From Primula veris (Eukaryota; Streptophyta; Magnoliopsida; Ericales; Primulaceae), in the NCBI GenBank assembly GCA_963682055.1, contig OY821751.1, positions 806,001 to 870,000 on the forward strand: a stretch of DNA of 64,000 nucleotides, in the 5' to 3' direction. Below, piece after piece: positions 33,084-44,200 of the stretch. Position 1 is the first letter of the stretch. Every line of letters starts with the position of its first letter. A program made the position numbers and the translations under genes. Below the pieces are notes generated by a model. The model was not told where the DNA came from, did no database searches, and worked only from the letters and a program-made list of their open reading frames with translations.

Positions 33084-33916
33084 TACTAATATAGTCAAAA
33101 ACTTACTTTTTTATGCTTCTTTCAAGTTATGATAAAGTTTCTAACAGAGGTTAACTATAGTAGAGTGATATGTATAAGATTTACTATAATGACAAAGTTA
33201 TCCCCATAGTAATATATGTTTTTATTAAGTCTAAATTCTCAATTTACAGAAACTAAAGAATGTTTTTACTGTGCAACCAATTTACTTGATATAGAAGAAA
33301 TGTGCTATTTGCCTATTTTGTAGGAATTACTAGCCATCTCTATAAATGGGGCTACTGCAGAAAATTGATCTATAAAATCCCCTGACATGCATATGAAATT
33401 TTTGTAGACCAATGTCTTCTCAGAAGTACACTTAATAGCATGATGTATCTCAATTCCCAAGTAAACAAACATCGTCAATCACCAGAATCTGGAATTTATT
33501 CCCATTTTATTATACTACTAAATATGGGACATTTTCAAACCAAAAATGTCAAAACAAAAACACAACCTTATGTCACAGAAAAATATATACATAATACAAG
33601 TAACAACATTCTACACAAGAAAGGAAATGCATCTCTCGTCCTTTGAGCTTAACCCCGTTGGCACTTCTCTGCAAATCGCTTATCATGTTGAGACAGGTGA
33701 ACGTGCAAAACTCACTTGAGTGAAAAAACCAGCCCCAACTATCATATGCTCCTTCGGAATTCACTTTGAATATAAGGTTCCCCTTTTCTTTCAAATGCAG
33801 GTAAGTCTATTGTAATACTTGAAAGAAAAACTAAATCAGGCTCGTATTCAACAATAGTAACAAACAGGCCAACTAAGGCTGGTGAATAAGCAAAAGACGA
33901 CATTTATTTAGCCTTC
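33084..33916. other. Region downstream of the Dof gene
   Basis: AT-rich, no gene seen. The end nearest 34115 probably includes the 3' untranslated region of the minus-strand Dof gene. Confidence 0.45.
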
Positions 33917-33917
33917 A

Positions 33918-34094
33918 GGCCTTGATTGGTTGCAGCTTTTAAAAATATTGGATTGTTTGAGCTCGAGAAAGAAACCTAGGTTCTTGCAGCTTCACGCCTT
34001 CAACAGCCCAAAGAACCAGAAATGTCCAGCTTTTAACCAAATACAGCCTAATTTTTAACCATAATTACAAAAAAGCTGCAACCAAACAAATCCC
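33918..34094. mobile_element. MITE with GGTTGCAGCTTTT ends, in the Dof 3' flank
   Basis: The left end GGCCTTGATTGGTTGCAGCT is inverted against the right end AGCTGCAACCAAACAAATCCC. Members of the same inverted-repeat family occur at 57811-58013 and 58458-58622. It ends only 20 bp from the Dof stop codon, so it is probably transcribed in the 3' untranslated region. Confidence 0.65.
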
Positions 34095-34114
34095 GAGAAA
34101 AAGGCCCGCCCTTA

Positions 34115-37100
34115 TTACGAGCTCTCCTGGAAATTGCGTGACCGAGACAAAGCAGCAGGGTTAGCTAGCAATACTGGCAAGTTATCAGAGTTATCTCTCT
34201 CCTCATCAGCTCTCGATTTAAAAGCCTTAAATAGACTCCCTTTTCTAGCTATATCACATCTATCATGTTTAATCCCCAATGTTGCCCATAACGAGCTCTT
34301 AGCAGCTTCTCCAGGGTCGTCGATTCTCAGCGTTTTTGGAACCCAAAGTGACCGCTCGGAGCCACTCTCTCTCTTCTCTTCTCCCTCTTCGCTTCCCCTA
34401 CTTGAATCTTCATCTCTAGAATGTTTCCCTAGGGTCGGCGAAACAGGACTAGTACTTAGAGGCATAGTTACCCAAGGCAATGTCCAAGGGGGTTGCATAG
34501 CACAACCCCAGTAAGGTGGAGGTGGATAGAACGGCATAGGATAGACACCTGGTGGTGGGACCCACTGGGCCGTATTGTATGGCCACGTAGGACCAGCAAA
34601 GACCGGTACCTGAAGAGGGTAGCTTTGAAAATTCTGCATCGGAACATTATTGGTCCCGTTATTATCATGTTTGTCTTTAATATTTGTGTCTGTGATCGAT
34701 GACACACTAGGTTGTTCGTCTCTATTTTTTAGACCTCCGTAGGGAACAGGAATTTGGAGATTTACGGGGTTACGAAACCCGTTCTGAGAACAATCCTGAA
34801 TAACATTTTGCGGAATTTTAAGCTTAACAGGTTCATGAAACCCGTTGTGAGCACAATCCTGAATAGTCTTCTCAGGGATTTTGAGATTTACAGGTCCATG
34901 AAACCCGTTGCGAGTACAATCCTGAACAGTTTTCTCCATAGCTTTGATACTTAACGGTTCATGAAACCCCTTATGAGCATAATTTTGAATAGTTTTCTCC
35001 AAAATTTTGAGATTTACGGGTCCACATAACCCGTTCTGAGCATCCTGAATAGATTTCTCCATTATTTTGAGATTTACGGGTTCATGAAGCCCGCTCCGTC
35101 CAAAATCTTGAATAGTTTTCTCCAAAATTCCAAGGTTTACTGGTTCTTCAAACCCATTCCTGAAGGTTAGGACAGTTCCATTTGGTCTTACGATGGGGTA
35201 GTGGGACCCTAGTCGGGGGTCCTGAAGGGCCTCGGATACGCTGACTTGGCGAAAGTGAGGGACGGAATTCTTGTTCTTGCGGCGACCGGCACCGACTGGA
35301 ACGTTCCTCATGGTGCCGCCAGCTGTCCAGTACCGCTGGCATTTCTTGCAAAAGTAACGGGGCTGTGTAACATTATAGTTGTTGAAGTAGCAGAATTTTG
35401 TTTCCATGCTTTTGCAACGTGGGCATGGAAGGATCTTGTCGGGTTTCTTTAAGGTTTTGTTTTCTTCTGAGTTTGTGGTCTCGTCTTTTTCCTCTTCAGT
35501 GTTTGGAGTGCTCGGTGATTCATTGTCGGTATTTGGTGTTTTCGGGTTACCATCTGTTAAGAAGGTTTCGTTCGGATCTGTCATCTCATGAGAAGTAAAT
35601 GTATGAGTTGCATCATCCTGGTTATCATCAGTTTTCCTATCGCAAGATGGTGCCTGGAAAAACAAAATTTAACAAATTAGGCACGTTCCTAACTTCTAAG
35701 CAGATTCTCACGTTTAGTGAGACCACATTCTTTTATCAAAGAGAAATCAAGTTTCAAACAATTTCACAATAAAACGTTGAAATGAACAAATGAAACAGTA
35801 GATAATTACATCAATTTTCTGGTTATATTTAGAAACTACAAGGTTTTACATTGCATAAGAAATTAAAGAACTGGAAAGCAAGATAAAGTCAAATTTTCTA
35901 ACTACTGATACCGAAAATGAAAGTAGCTCGTGTGCATGCTTGTCTTTACTGAATTTTTTTTCCTAGGCTGCAAATAACTTTATGAAGGGAATCCGTTTCG
36001 AAGAATTTATCCTTTAACAATAGGAATTTCAAGAGGACTGTAATGTTCCGTCATTTTTTAGCGAACTCAAGGGGTTTGCAATAAAAACTACTTTATGCGA
36101 GGGAGTTCAAAGACAATAAAATTGCGGTGATGCTTGTTTCTATCAAAGAAATAGCTGTCTTTTTTGAGTTATTATCTTGTCCCAACTATGCCAATATGCT
36201 TACTTAAGAATTTTAGGAACAAGTTCTTTAAACTTCCACTCGTAGTGTTTATCCTCTTCGGTGTATTTGTTGATCCCCTCAGTGTTTTTCAGCTATTTTA
36301 CCACTATCCTTATAGATTGAGAGTCTAATGACATTTTTGTCCAACACTGGTTATTTTACCTAAAGAACTTAACCGAGTGGTTTTTTTGCTAGCTAGCAAA
36401 TACTGTTAATGCCTTATTTCAGTGTTTAGTTTCTTCTGGCCTAAATATGATGCTCCTTGTGACTGGTTATCCTATTTGAGTTGTATAAAAACTTAAATTT
36501 ACCCAAAAGACAAAAGTTACAAATAAATTACTGCTAGAAATCCACTGAGTACTTTCTTTGAAGTAAAAGCCATTACATTTAATACAGAAAATGAATGAAA
36601 TTGCTTGATCAAAAGCCAGTGGCAGCGATCAATATGCAGGAGCAAATTGACAAGGAAAACGCTGCAACCTTACTAATCGATACCTCAAGTAACAGAGACA
36701 TACCCTTCTCGGTGACAATTTAGTAAAACTCAAAAATTCAACAAAAATACGAAAGAATATAAGATTCTAAAAAATACCCACTTCATTTCTTACTCGTCTA
36801 TATAATAACAACTCTATAGATGAACCAAATAACTAAAAACTAAGGATTTTAAAAATATCCACTTCATTTCATACAGTAACAATTTAAAACTCAAAAAATC
36901 AACCAAAATACCAAAAAAATATAAGATTTTGAAAAATACCCACTTCATTTCTTACTCATCTATTCAATAATAACAACTCAAAAAATCAACCAAAATACCA
37001 AAAAAGATAAGATTTTGAAAAATACCCACTTCATTTCTTACTCATCTATTCAGTAATAACAACTCAAAATATCAACCAAAATACCCACACAAAAAAAAGG

Positions 37101-37519
37101 ATTCTAAAAATACCCATTTCATTTCTTACTCATCTATTCAATAATAACAACTCAAAAAATCAACCAAAATACCAAAAAAGATAAGATTTTAAAAAATCCC
37201 CACTACATTTCTTACTCATCTAGTCAATATCAACTCAAAAATCCAACCAAAATACCAAAAATTATAAAAATTTAAATAAAATACCAACTTCATTACTTAC
37301 ATCTATTCCATAAATCAACCAAAATACCAAAAATTATAAGATTTTAAAAAATACCCACTTCATTTCTTACTTATCTAGTGAATAACAACTCAAGAAACTA
37401 ACCAAAAACAAAATTTGGAAAATAACCTCATTATTGCATTGACTTTGTTGAGCTTCAATATCAGGTAAAGGAATGGTTTTTCCAAAGAGTTTAATCGCTG
37501 GATCTTTCGTCTCCGACAT
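34115..37519 (-). CDS. Cycling Dof factor (CDF-like transcription factor)
   Basis: Two exons: 37427-37519 (31 aa) and 34115-35653 (512 aa), phase 0, GT/AG intron, 543 aa in total. Exon 1 carries the conserved N-terminal [14 protein letters not shown] motif. The Dof zinc finger (about 104-160) is [19 protein letters not shown]...[28 protein letters not shown]-terminal CDF motifs are present: [27 protein letters not shown] and FKAFKSR...[16 protein letters not shown], regions known in CDFs for FKF1/GIGANTEA contact. CDFs repress CONSTANS-type flowering genes in the nucleus. The start at 37519 is supported by the motif; the ATG at 35665 lies in the intron. Odd: about 6.5 tandem 21-residue repeats lie between the Dof domain and the Pro-rich region. 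Confidence 0.92.
34745..35155 (-). repeat. In-frame 63-bp tandem repeat in the CDF gene
   Basis: About 6.5 units, spaced exactly 63 bp at 34781, 34844 and 34907, encode variants of [21 protein letters not shown]. Units vary at DNA and protein level but keep the EPVNLKI and EKTIQD cores and the frame. Confidence 0.9.
36750..37410. repeat. Minisatellite in the CDF intron, about 83-bp unit
   Basis: About eight degenerate units, each with ATACCCACTTCATTTCTTAC followed by TCATCTATTCAATAA and ATCAACCAAAATACC, starting near 36776, 36853, 36936, 37022, 37105, 37195, 37280 and 37352. It ends within 20 bp of the exon-1 donor. Confidence 0.8.
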
Positions 37520-37554
37520 ATCCGTTTTTTAAAAATAAACTAGATTTTATATAT

Positions 37555-37555
<1 letters not shown>

Positions 37556-37591
<36 letters not shown>

Positions 37592-37612
37592 GAGAGAGAG
37601 AGAAAGAGAGAG
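37556..37612. repeat. TA and GA microsatellites in the CDF 5' leader
   Basis: A (TA)n run followed by (GA)n lies about 40-90 bp upstream of the CDF ATG. On the gene strand it is a CT-rich leader tract, common in plant 5' untranslated regions. Confidence 0.75.
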
Positions 37613-38371
37613 ATTGTTATCCGGTTTGTGTTTGTTTTTGGGGATTTGGATCACTAAAAGTTGATCAAATTTATTTATTGTTATGGTCTTTTTAGTTTGA
37701 ATTCATGTTTTATTTGGTTGTACAATTTTAAAAAATTTAATATATATATATATATATGAAAAGTTACGAAGATGTCTGATGACAGAAGAAGCACAGTTTT
37801 GAGAGACTTAGCCTAGACGTCTGTTAGATTAGTCGGGATTAGACTAATAGGCAGAGATTAACAAAAAAACGATATGGAAAGTCATGAACGTGTCTGAGAG
37901 GGTTCTGAACAACGTAGCCTAGACGCCTAATGGATTAGTAGTGATTAAGCGATTGGAGATAACAATAGTTTTAGTGTACTATACTACCAGTGGTTAACGA
38001 TTTCGGTAATTGACTACTAATTTTAATAACTGATGTACTAAACTACGAAATTTCGTCAAATTAAGAAACTGACAACATAAATCGACGAACTTGTAGTCAA
38101 TGTATCTCACATTTGAGTATCTATTTTTGATGGATGTTGATAGAAATGCACTGATCATGTGATAGGCAAGAGAATGTGAGTGCAATTTTATCATTTTGTT
38201 TAATGATAGGTCCTCAATTGTGAAATTTCGTACTTTGGTACCTCAATTGTTAAAATTGGTAGTATAGTACCTAAATCGTTAAACACGAGCAGTACAGTAC
38301 ATTAAACGTATTTTTTTCAGCGATTATGCATGAATTAAGAGATTAATCGTCGATTAAGTAGAATTAGACGG
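37613..38371. other. CDF upstream region
   Basis: Presumed promoter of the CDF gene. It holds two related blocks of about 60 bp sharing TCTGA...TAGCCTAGACG (37770-37835 and 37880-37945). No gene seen. Confidence 0.45.
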
Positions 38372-38378
38372 GATTAAG

Positions 38379-38715
38379 GATGCGTTTGTAACATGAAAAA
38401 TGGATGAGAAAAAAGAAAATGATTTCCTAATAAAATAAAATTTTGTGTTTGTTTATATAAGAAAAACAATGTAAAAGAAAATTAAAAAAAATATGGGAAA
38501 ATTTTGTGTGTACAATGAGTGAAATCATTTTCCTTACAAAAGTGTGAGGGAAAATAAAACAAATGAGAAATGTGATTTTAGCTCTTTCTCCCCTTTCTTT
38601 TCTTTTTCTTTTCTTTTCTTTTCTCAATCTTCCAGACACATGAGTGAAAAATGATTTCATGTTAATTTTCATTTTTTTTTTTCTTTTCTCGTCATATTTT
38701 CGGGTTCCAAACACA
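38379..38715. mobile_element. hAT-like MITE, about 337 bp
   Basis: The ends are related inverted repeats (left GATGCGTTTGTAACATGA; right, read inward, TGTGTTTGGAACCCGA). They are flanked by GATTAAG at 38372-38378 and 38716-38722. The interior is purine-rich on one half and pyrimidine-rich on the other (long imperfect hairpin). Confidence 0.6.
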
Positions 38716-38722
38716 GATTAAG

Positions 38723-39445
38723 TGATTAGATAGGGAGTAAGCTATTAGGCTCCCGAATTAAGAGAAATTAGACGGAAGTAAGATAAAAGCATAAAAGTTG
38801 TTTAAGTAGCAAATACCGTAAGCGAAACAAATCTATCTCCTATTAAAAACATTGAAGTATCCAAATTTATCATTTTTTATTAACTTTGGTACCATTAGTG
38901 TATAGATTAAATCTCTAAGTGCCTCATTAAAAATTGATAAAGTAAAATCTTACAATATCCAACGTGGCATATCGGGTCGGGTCATAAGGTGAGATGACGT
39001 CATAAATACCTTTTTTTTTTACAAATTAAATCAAGGCCACGTCAGAAAAAAATAAATAAATATAAGCCACAAATTTAATTTGTGGAAATGAGATATCTCA
39101 CCTGTCATTTTCTTTTCTCTACTTTTTCATTCTCATGTGCTACACGAAAGTGGCCTAGAAAAAAATACTCAAATTTTTTTCAAAGTCACCATTTTTTTTT
39201 ATTCAACTTTTTGCTTCTTTTTTTTTATTCAACTTTTTGCTTTTTTTTTTTAAAAAAGATTTCTTGACTATTTTATTCACAGCCACCTATAACACCTTTT
39301 CTTAAAGTTGCTAAACTTTTCTTTTCCTACCAAAAATAGTTTCTTTTTTTGTTCTACTTATTTTCTCTTTTTTAGTCCACTTGCATTTTTTTTATGTCGA
39401 CAAACTCGTTAAAAGTTTAACAAGTTTGTCAACAAAAAAAAAAAA
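38723..39445. other. Intergenic AT-rich DNA
   Basis: No gene seen. Several long poly-T runs lie at 39010-39250. Confidence 0.4.
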
Positions 39446-39750
39446 TTCGGTTCGGTTTTTAGCAAAACTGAAACTGAAACCGAAACCGAGCATATTTTTA
39501 GGTTCGGTTTTTTTCGGTTTCGGTCTTTTTATTTTTTAGACCGAACCGGACCGGTTTTTTTCCGTCCAGTTTCGGGTTTTTTCCGATTATTTTCGGTCTT
39601 TTCCGGTCTTTTCCAGTTTCGGTCTTTTTCGGTTCGGTTTTATTGAAAACTAAAACCGACCCGAAAATTTTTCGGTTTTTCGGTTTCGGTCTTTTTCGAT
39701 TCGGTCCGGTCCGGTTTTTCCGGTTTTTCCGGTTTTTAGGTCAGACCTAG
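39446..39750. repeat. GGTTCGGTTTT-rich repeat, copy 1
   Basis: Dense GGTTCGGTTTT/AAAACCGAACC motifs with internal complementarity, a common class of plant dispersed repeat or MITE. The block GAAACCGAAACCGAGCATAT is shared with copy 3. Confidence 0.7.
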
Positions 39751-41279
39751 GTTAAACTATAATAAAATCTACTATTTGCCAATGAGAGGTGTTCCTTAAT
39801 TTGTTTGTACTCATTTATCATAGTTATACTCTTAATAAAGTTAGAAGAAAACTATCAAACTATACTAATTTTGATTTAACTCACTTCAAAAACTAGCTAG
39901 AGCACTTTTTAGGCAAGATAGTGTCAAATCTGTCTCATTATATAATATAAAACTACTATTTTAGGGGACTTATTGAGACATTAAGTCGTCTAGGTTTACT
40001 TACTATGGCGCGAGTCTACTATGATTAATGAGTTTGATGTATCATATTTAGAGTTTATAGTCTGATATTAGTAGTTTGTTGGATATCTAGCTAGTGCTAC
40101 GACCTAGTTTATCAGGTTTGACACATTGGTTTGTTTCTATTGTCCGAGCAACTTGTTGCTTTGGATTGATTTTATGTGCTTAATTGTATATTTGGGTTAG
40201 GTCACACTTTTATATATAAAACACTTATCGAAAAAACAAAATATAATACAAAACTTGCCTGAAAATCACTACAATAAGCTAGAATATAATACAAAAATAA
40301 TTTTTTCATGGACAAGAATAATTTGACAAGGTTTATAAACCACTTTAAAACTTTTAATATGATTGAAAGTAAGAGTAGAAAACTATGTTTTTGCAACAAC
40401 AAAAAACTCCAATAAATTACTCCAATATAACTAACATTTATTCCCAAAATGGAAGAATTAATTTAACCAAGCGATTGTATATACAAAAATGTTAGTATCA
40501 TTTTACTTGGAGTACTTAGCCATAGATACATTGGATTTGGAAGGAGCGAAATCTGAGAGTGTATGAAGGGACGTGTTCGAGTATAGTTTTGTAAATGTTT
40601 TTAAAGTAGTCGAATTTTATGTTATCAATAGCTTGAATAAGTTTGGCAAGTCTTCTAACTCCCGCATGGATAGATTCTTAGTGAATAATTGGTGCGATTA
40701 AGCCTCAAATTTATGTATGACTAGTAGTGTTTTTTCTTTAGTTCGCTTGTAGTTTGTATAATTCTCATCTTTTTGGATGGAGGTTTTGTCTTTTTTTTTT
40801 TTAATATACTGATCCGTTTAATCTTTAAAAAATAAACCATAAAGATATACTAGTATAATATGTAAGTAAATCTACTTTTTATATCCAAGTAAAGAAAAAG
40901 AGAGTATCTATTTTTTCGTGGCTATGGTTTGGTATAAAAAAAGCAAGTGACACTTGTTCGAGTATAAAGGTGTTTGCATATCTTTTTCACTCTTTTTTTC
41001 CCTTTTATACCAAAGATTTGGTTATCAAACCCAACAAAATAAAATGCATCAATATAGTCCATTCCTTTTTTCTAGATTCATTTGCCAAACTCATGACACC
41101 ATGTAAAAAATGATTATAAATGTATGAAAAATGAAAATTGCTCTTTAACTAATAAAAAAAAAAAAGGCATCGGTAATTAAGGATCCTAAACTGAGCTGAG
41201 AATAGTCTGGTGTTGAAAACATGAATTACTCCGTCGGACATATACAATCTACACAAAATTGTTATTTGAAAACGGTAAA
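39751..41279. other. Intergenic, downstream of the peptidase gene
   Basis: No gene seen in either strand; short AT-rich frames only. Confidence 0.45.
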
Positions 41280-44200
41280 TCATGATATTGATTCGTTCCC
41301 TTCTTCAGAGATTCCCATTGCTTTCATGAGAAAAGCGTATTCATAAGCGGTCTCCTCACATTGACTATAACGACCACCCTCACCAAAATGTCCTCCACTC
41401 ATATCAGTTTTTAGAATAACAGAACGGGAACAGCTCGAGCAAGTAATATCTCGTACTTTAGCCACCCATTTTGCAGCTTCCCAAACACCAACTCTGAGAG
41501 TAACAGATGATATAAGCAAGCATCATATCATCAAATACGTGATAAAACAAATAATGAGACACTCCATTTTAAAAAAAGAAACTACAAATTCTTATCACAT
41601 AAAGAAACTTGCCTCGAGTCCTGGAGTGACGCTGTCACTAGTACCGGTGGATAACAAACTCCTTGAGAAATATTATCATAAGGAGAATACCGCAAAATAT
41701 ACTCCAAATGGGCTTTAATTTGCGGATTGCCAAACTCTTCATAGTCCAATATTGTAAGAGGCAAAGCCGGATCCAACAATGTGTTGCATATATCCAGGAA
41801 AGGGACCTGGTTTCAAGATTACGCAAAGCAGTATATCCCTATAAATATCAGTGTTCGATAATACTTGTGCAGTTGTGCTTCAATGATAATGAAAGGAAAT
41901 GGTTCGAGACAAAGTACAAGTAGCATTGGCTTATCCCTTCTTTTCTCTCTCTTTTTAAATGAAATATTTAAAAAAAAACATAAAAGTAAACTGTTAGTCT
42001 CGGCATATCAGTTCTAAAGCCTCTAAAAGCTACATTTTAAAAGGGATGATTTGAAAAGAAAAAAGAAATCAGCAGAGAACAAGGAAACAAACTTTTACCT
42101 TCAAAATAGCAGCGGAGAACAGTTGTGGATGCATATTAATGGCTGCCCCCACAAGTAGACCTCCAGCACTGTGCCCAACTGCCCCGAGCTTAGCTTCGTT
42201 AACATACCCTTCACTTACCAGATATTTGCCGCATGCCACAAAATCATTTATAGAGTTCATTTTAAATAATCCACTCCCAGACTCATGCCAACAAGGGTTT
42301 CCACCACCACCGCCTCTGCTAATGCAAAATACATAATTAAACATGTGTTTGGCTGGAGCTTTTAAGACCATAAGCTGGATTTTTTAGATTTGATCTTTCC
42401 CAGACCAAAATGGCAAAAAGCTCACTTTTAAGCTTCTATCTATTTGAAGGTCAGTTTTTTGGTCTCCACCCTAAAAAGCGTATGTGTGGAGATCTAAGCA
42501 AATAACCGGGGCTTCTCATATTTCAGCCTTGTCTGGTTGCAGCTTTTAAGCTTAGAATTCTCTTTTCTGCTCCAAAGCTACACTATAAATGGTTAACAAG
42601 CTTAAAACTATAGCTTTATGTTGGAGGCCCGGAGCCAGCTTAAATTTCCTTAAATATTAAGAATCTAATTGTGCTATTTAGTAAATTGAATAAAGGCCGT
42701 AGCTTAGTGTTAGTGGGTCAAGCTCGAATCGGTTAAGGCTTTCGCTTCTCCTATTTATATTTCTCGTGTACTGTGCTTTTATTGTTGAGAATTTCTATCA
42801 AGAGCTTTATGAACTTATTCTCTCTACCTATTTAATTTTGCTTGAGAACGACTTACGCATAAAGACGATGTGAGACTTCGTCTGAGGTGGGGTTTGCACC
42901 AAAAGAGTAAGCCTGTTTGGTGGATTCTTCCATCAATTTGGGCCAAAAACCAGATGTTTTAAGCTTGGATGAACTTAGCATTTTTCCCACTTCAAACATA
43001 TCCAAAATATTTTCTAAAGGACCGCGTCCAAAGAAGCCCTAAAAAATTACATGTATTGCTACGCGTCCAATTACCAGAAATAGAATAAATCAAAACAATT
43101 TAAAAAAATTTTGATTTTAACTAACCTCACATCAGCAAATGCCACAACCCAACCACGATCTAACAAACTAAGACGATCAGAACACCAGCTTTTATCAAGA
43201 ACTTCCCCATATGCTCCATATCCTATTAAAATTCCTGGTGATTGGTTCCCTTTGTGAGCTTTTCTGGAGAACAAAATGGTCAAAGGGACGCGAACATTAT
43301 CATGGGAGAGGACTTCCTTTCTCTCACACGCATATACATCAGAAAGGGATAACCATGTTGATGATTCTTCACCTTTTACGCCAGAAGAGGGCAGAAAGTT
43401 CGCAAAATTCGATTGGGTACCAATCACCTCCTCTTGTTGTACCATCGAGAATGTGCGGGTTGACATGTCGTAGTCAACAATCACGTCCGGCATCTGAGAT
43501 TTATTAATAAAACGTATAAAAACATCCAACTTCAACTTAATTAATCTAAGTATAAATGTTGTAATGGTCACATGGTTCATGGTAAAATAGTCAGTTGCTG
43601 TTGTTTTCCTAATATCCAAATACATTTATCAGAGTAAGTAGAAAACTAGGCCGTGATTATGAAAATATTAATACTTTCACAGAATAAAGGAACGTATCAC
43701 CCTGATTTGATTTTTTTTATTTAAAAAAACTTAATTTGTTATATGATTGACCATGACAGTGTATTTTAATCAAATAATTAAACCAAAAACCTTGGAAATA
43801 TGCTTCTGCATTATTGAGCTGGTGCAATGTTAATGAACCATTGAACCTAATCTGAGAAAAAATGGTTTTATATTTCCACAACTGCAAAGTTTGGAAACAA
43901 GAAGATTTAAAGCAAATATGCATTTCGTCAAGAAGTGGTAAATATGATAGGAGAAACTACCACTGGAGAAGAGAGCACCACACGATATACTGAGCTTGCA
44001 AAATCATGATTTGAACCTGGTATAACAGTACAGGAATCTGTTGGCACAGGGAAATACCAAGGAGCAAGATCATCAATCTCCAGAAAATCCTGACAAACAT
44101 TTAAAATAAAGTAAATGTTTAAAAAGAATCAGATGGAAAGAGAATATGTTCTTTGATTCATCCTCGTAAGTATAAACAAAAAAAACTAATGGACATGGTT

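Noticed and set aside
35654..35665. Start of the Dof gene at the ATG at 35665
   Set aside because: A consensus acceptor at 35654-35655 and a separate first exon with the family's conserved N-terminal motif at 37427-37519 show that this ATG lies in the intron.
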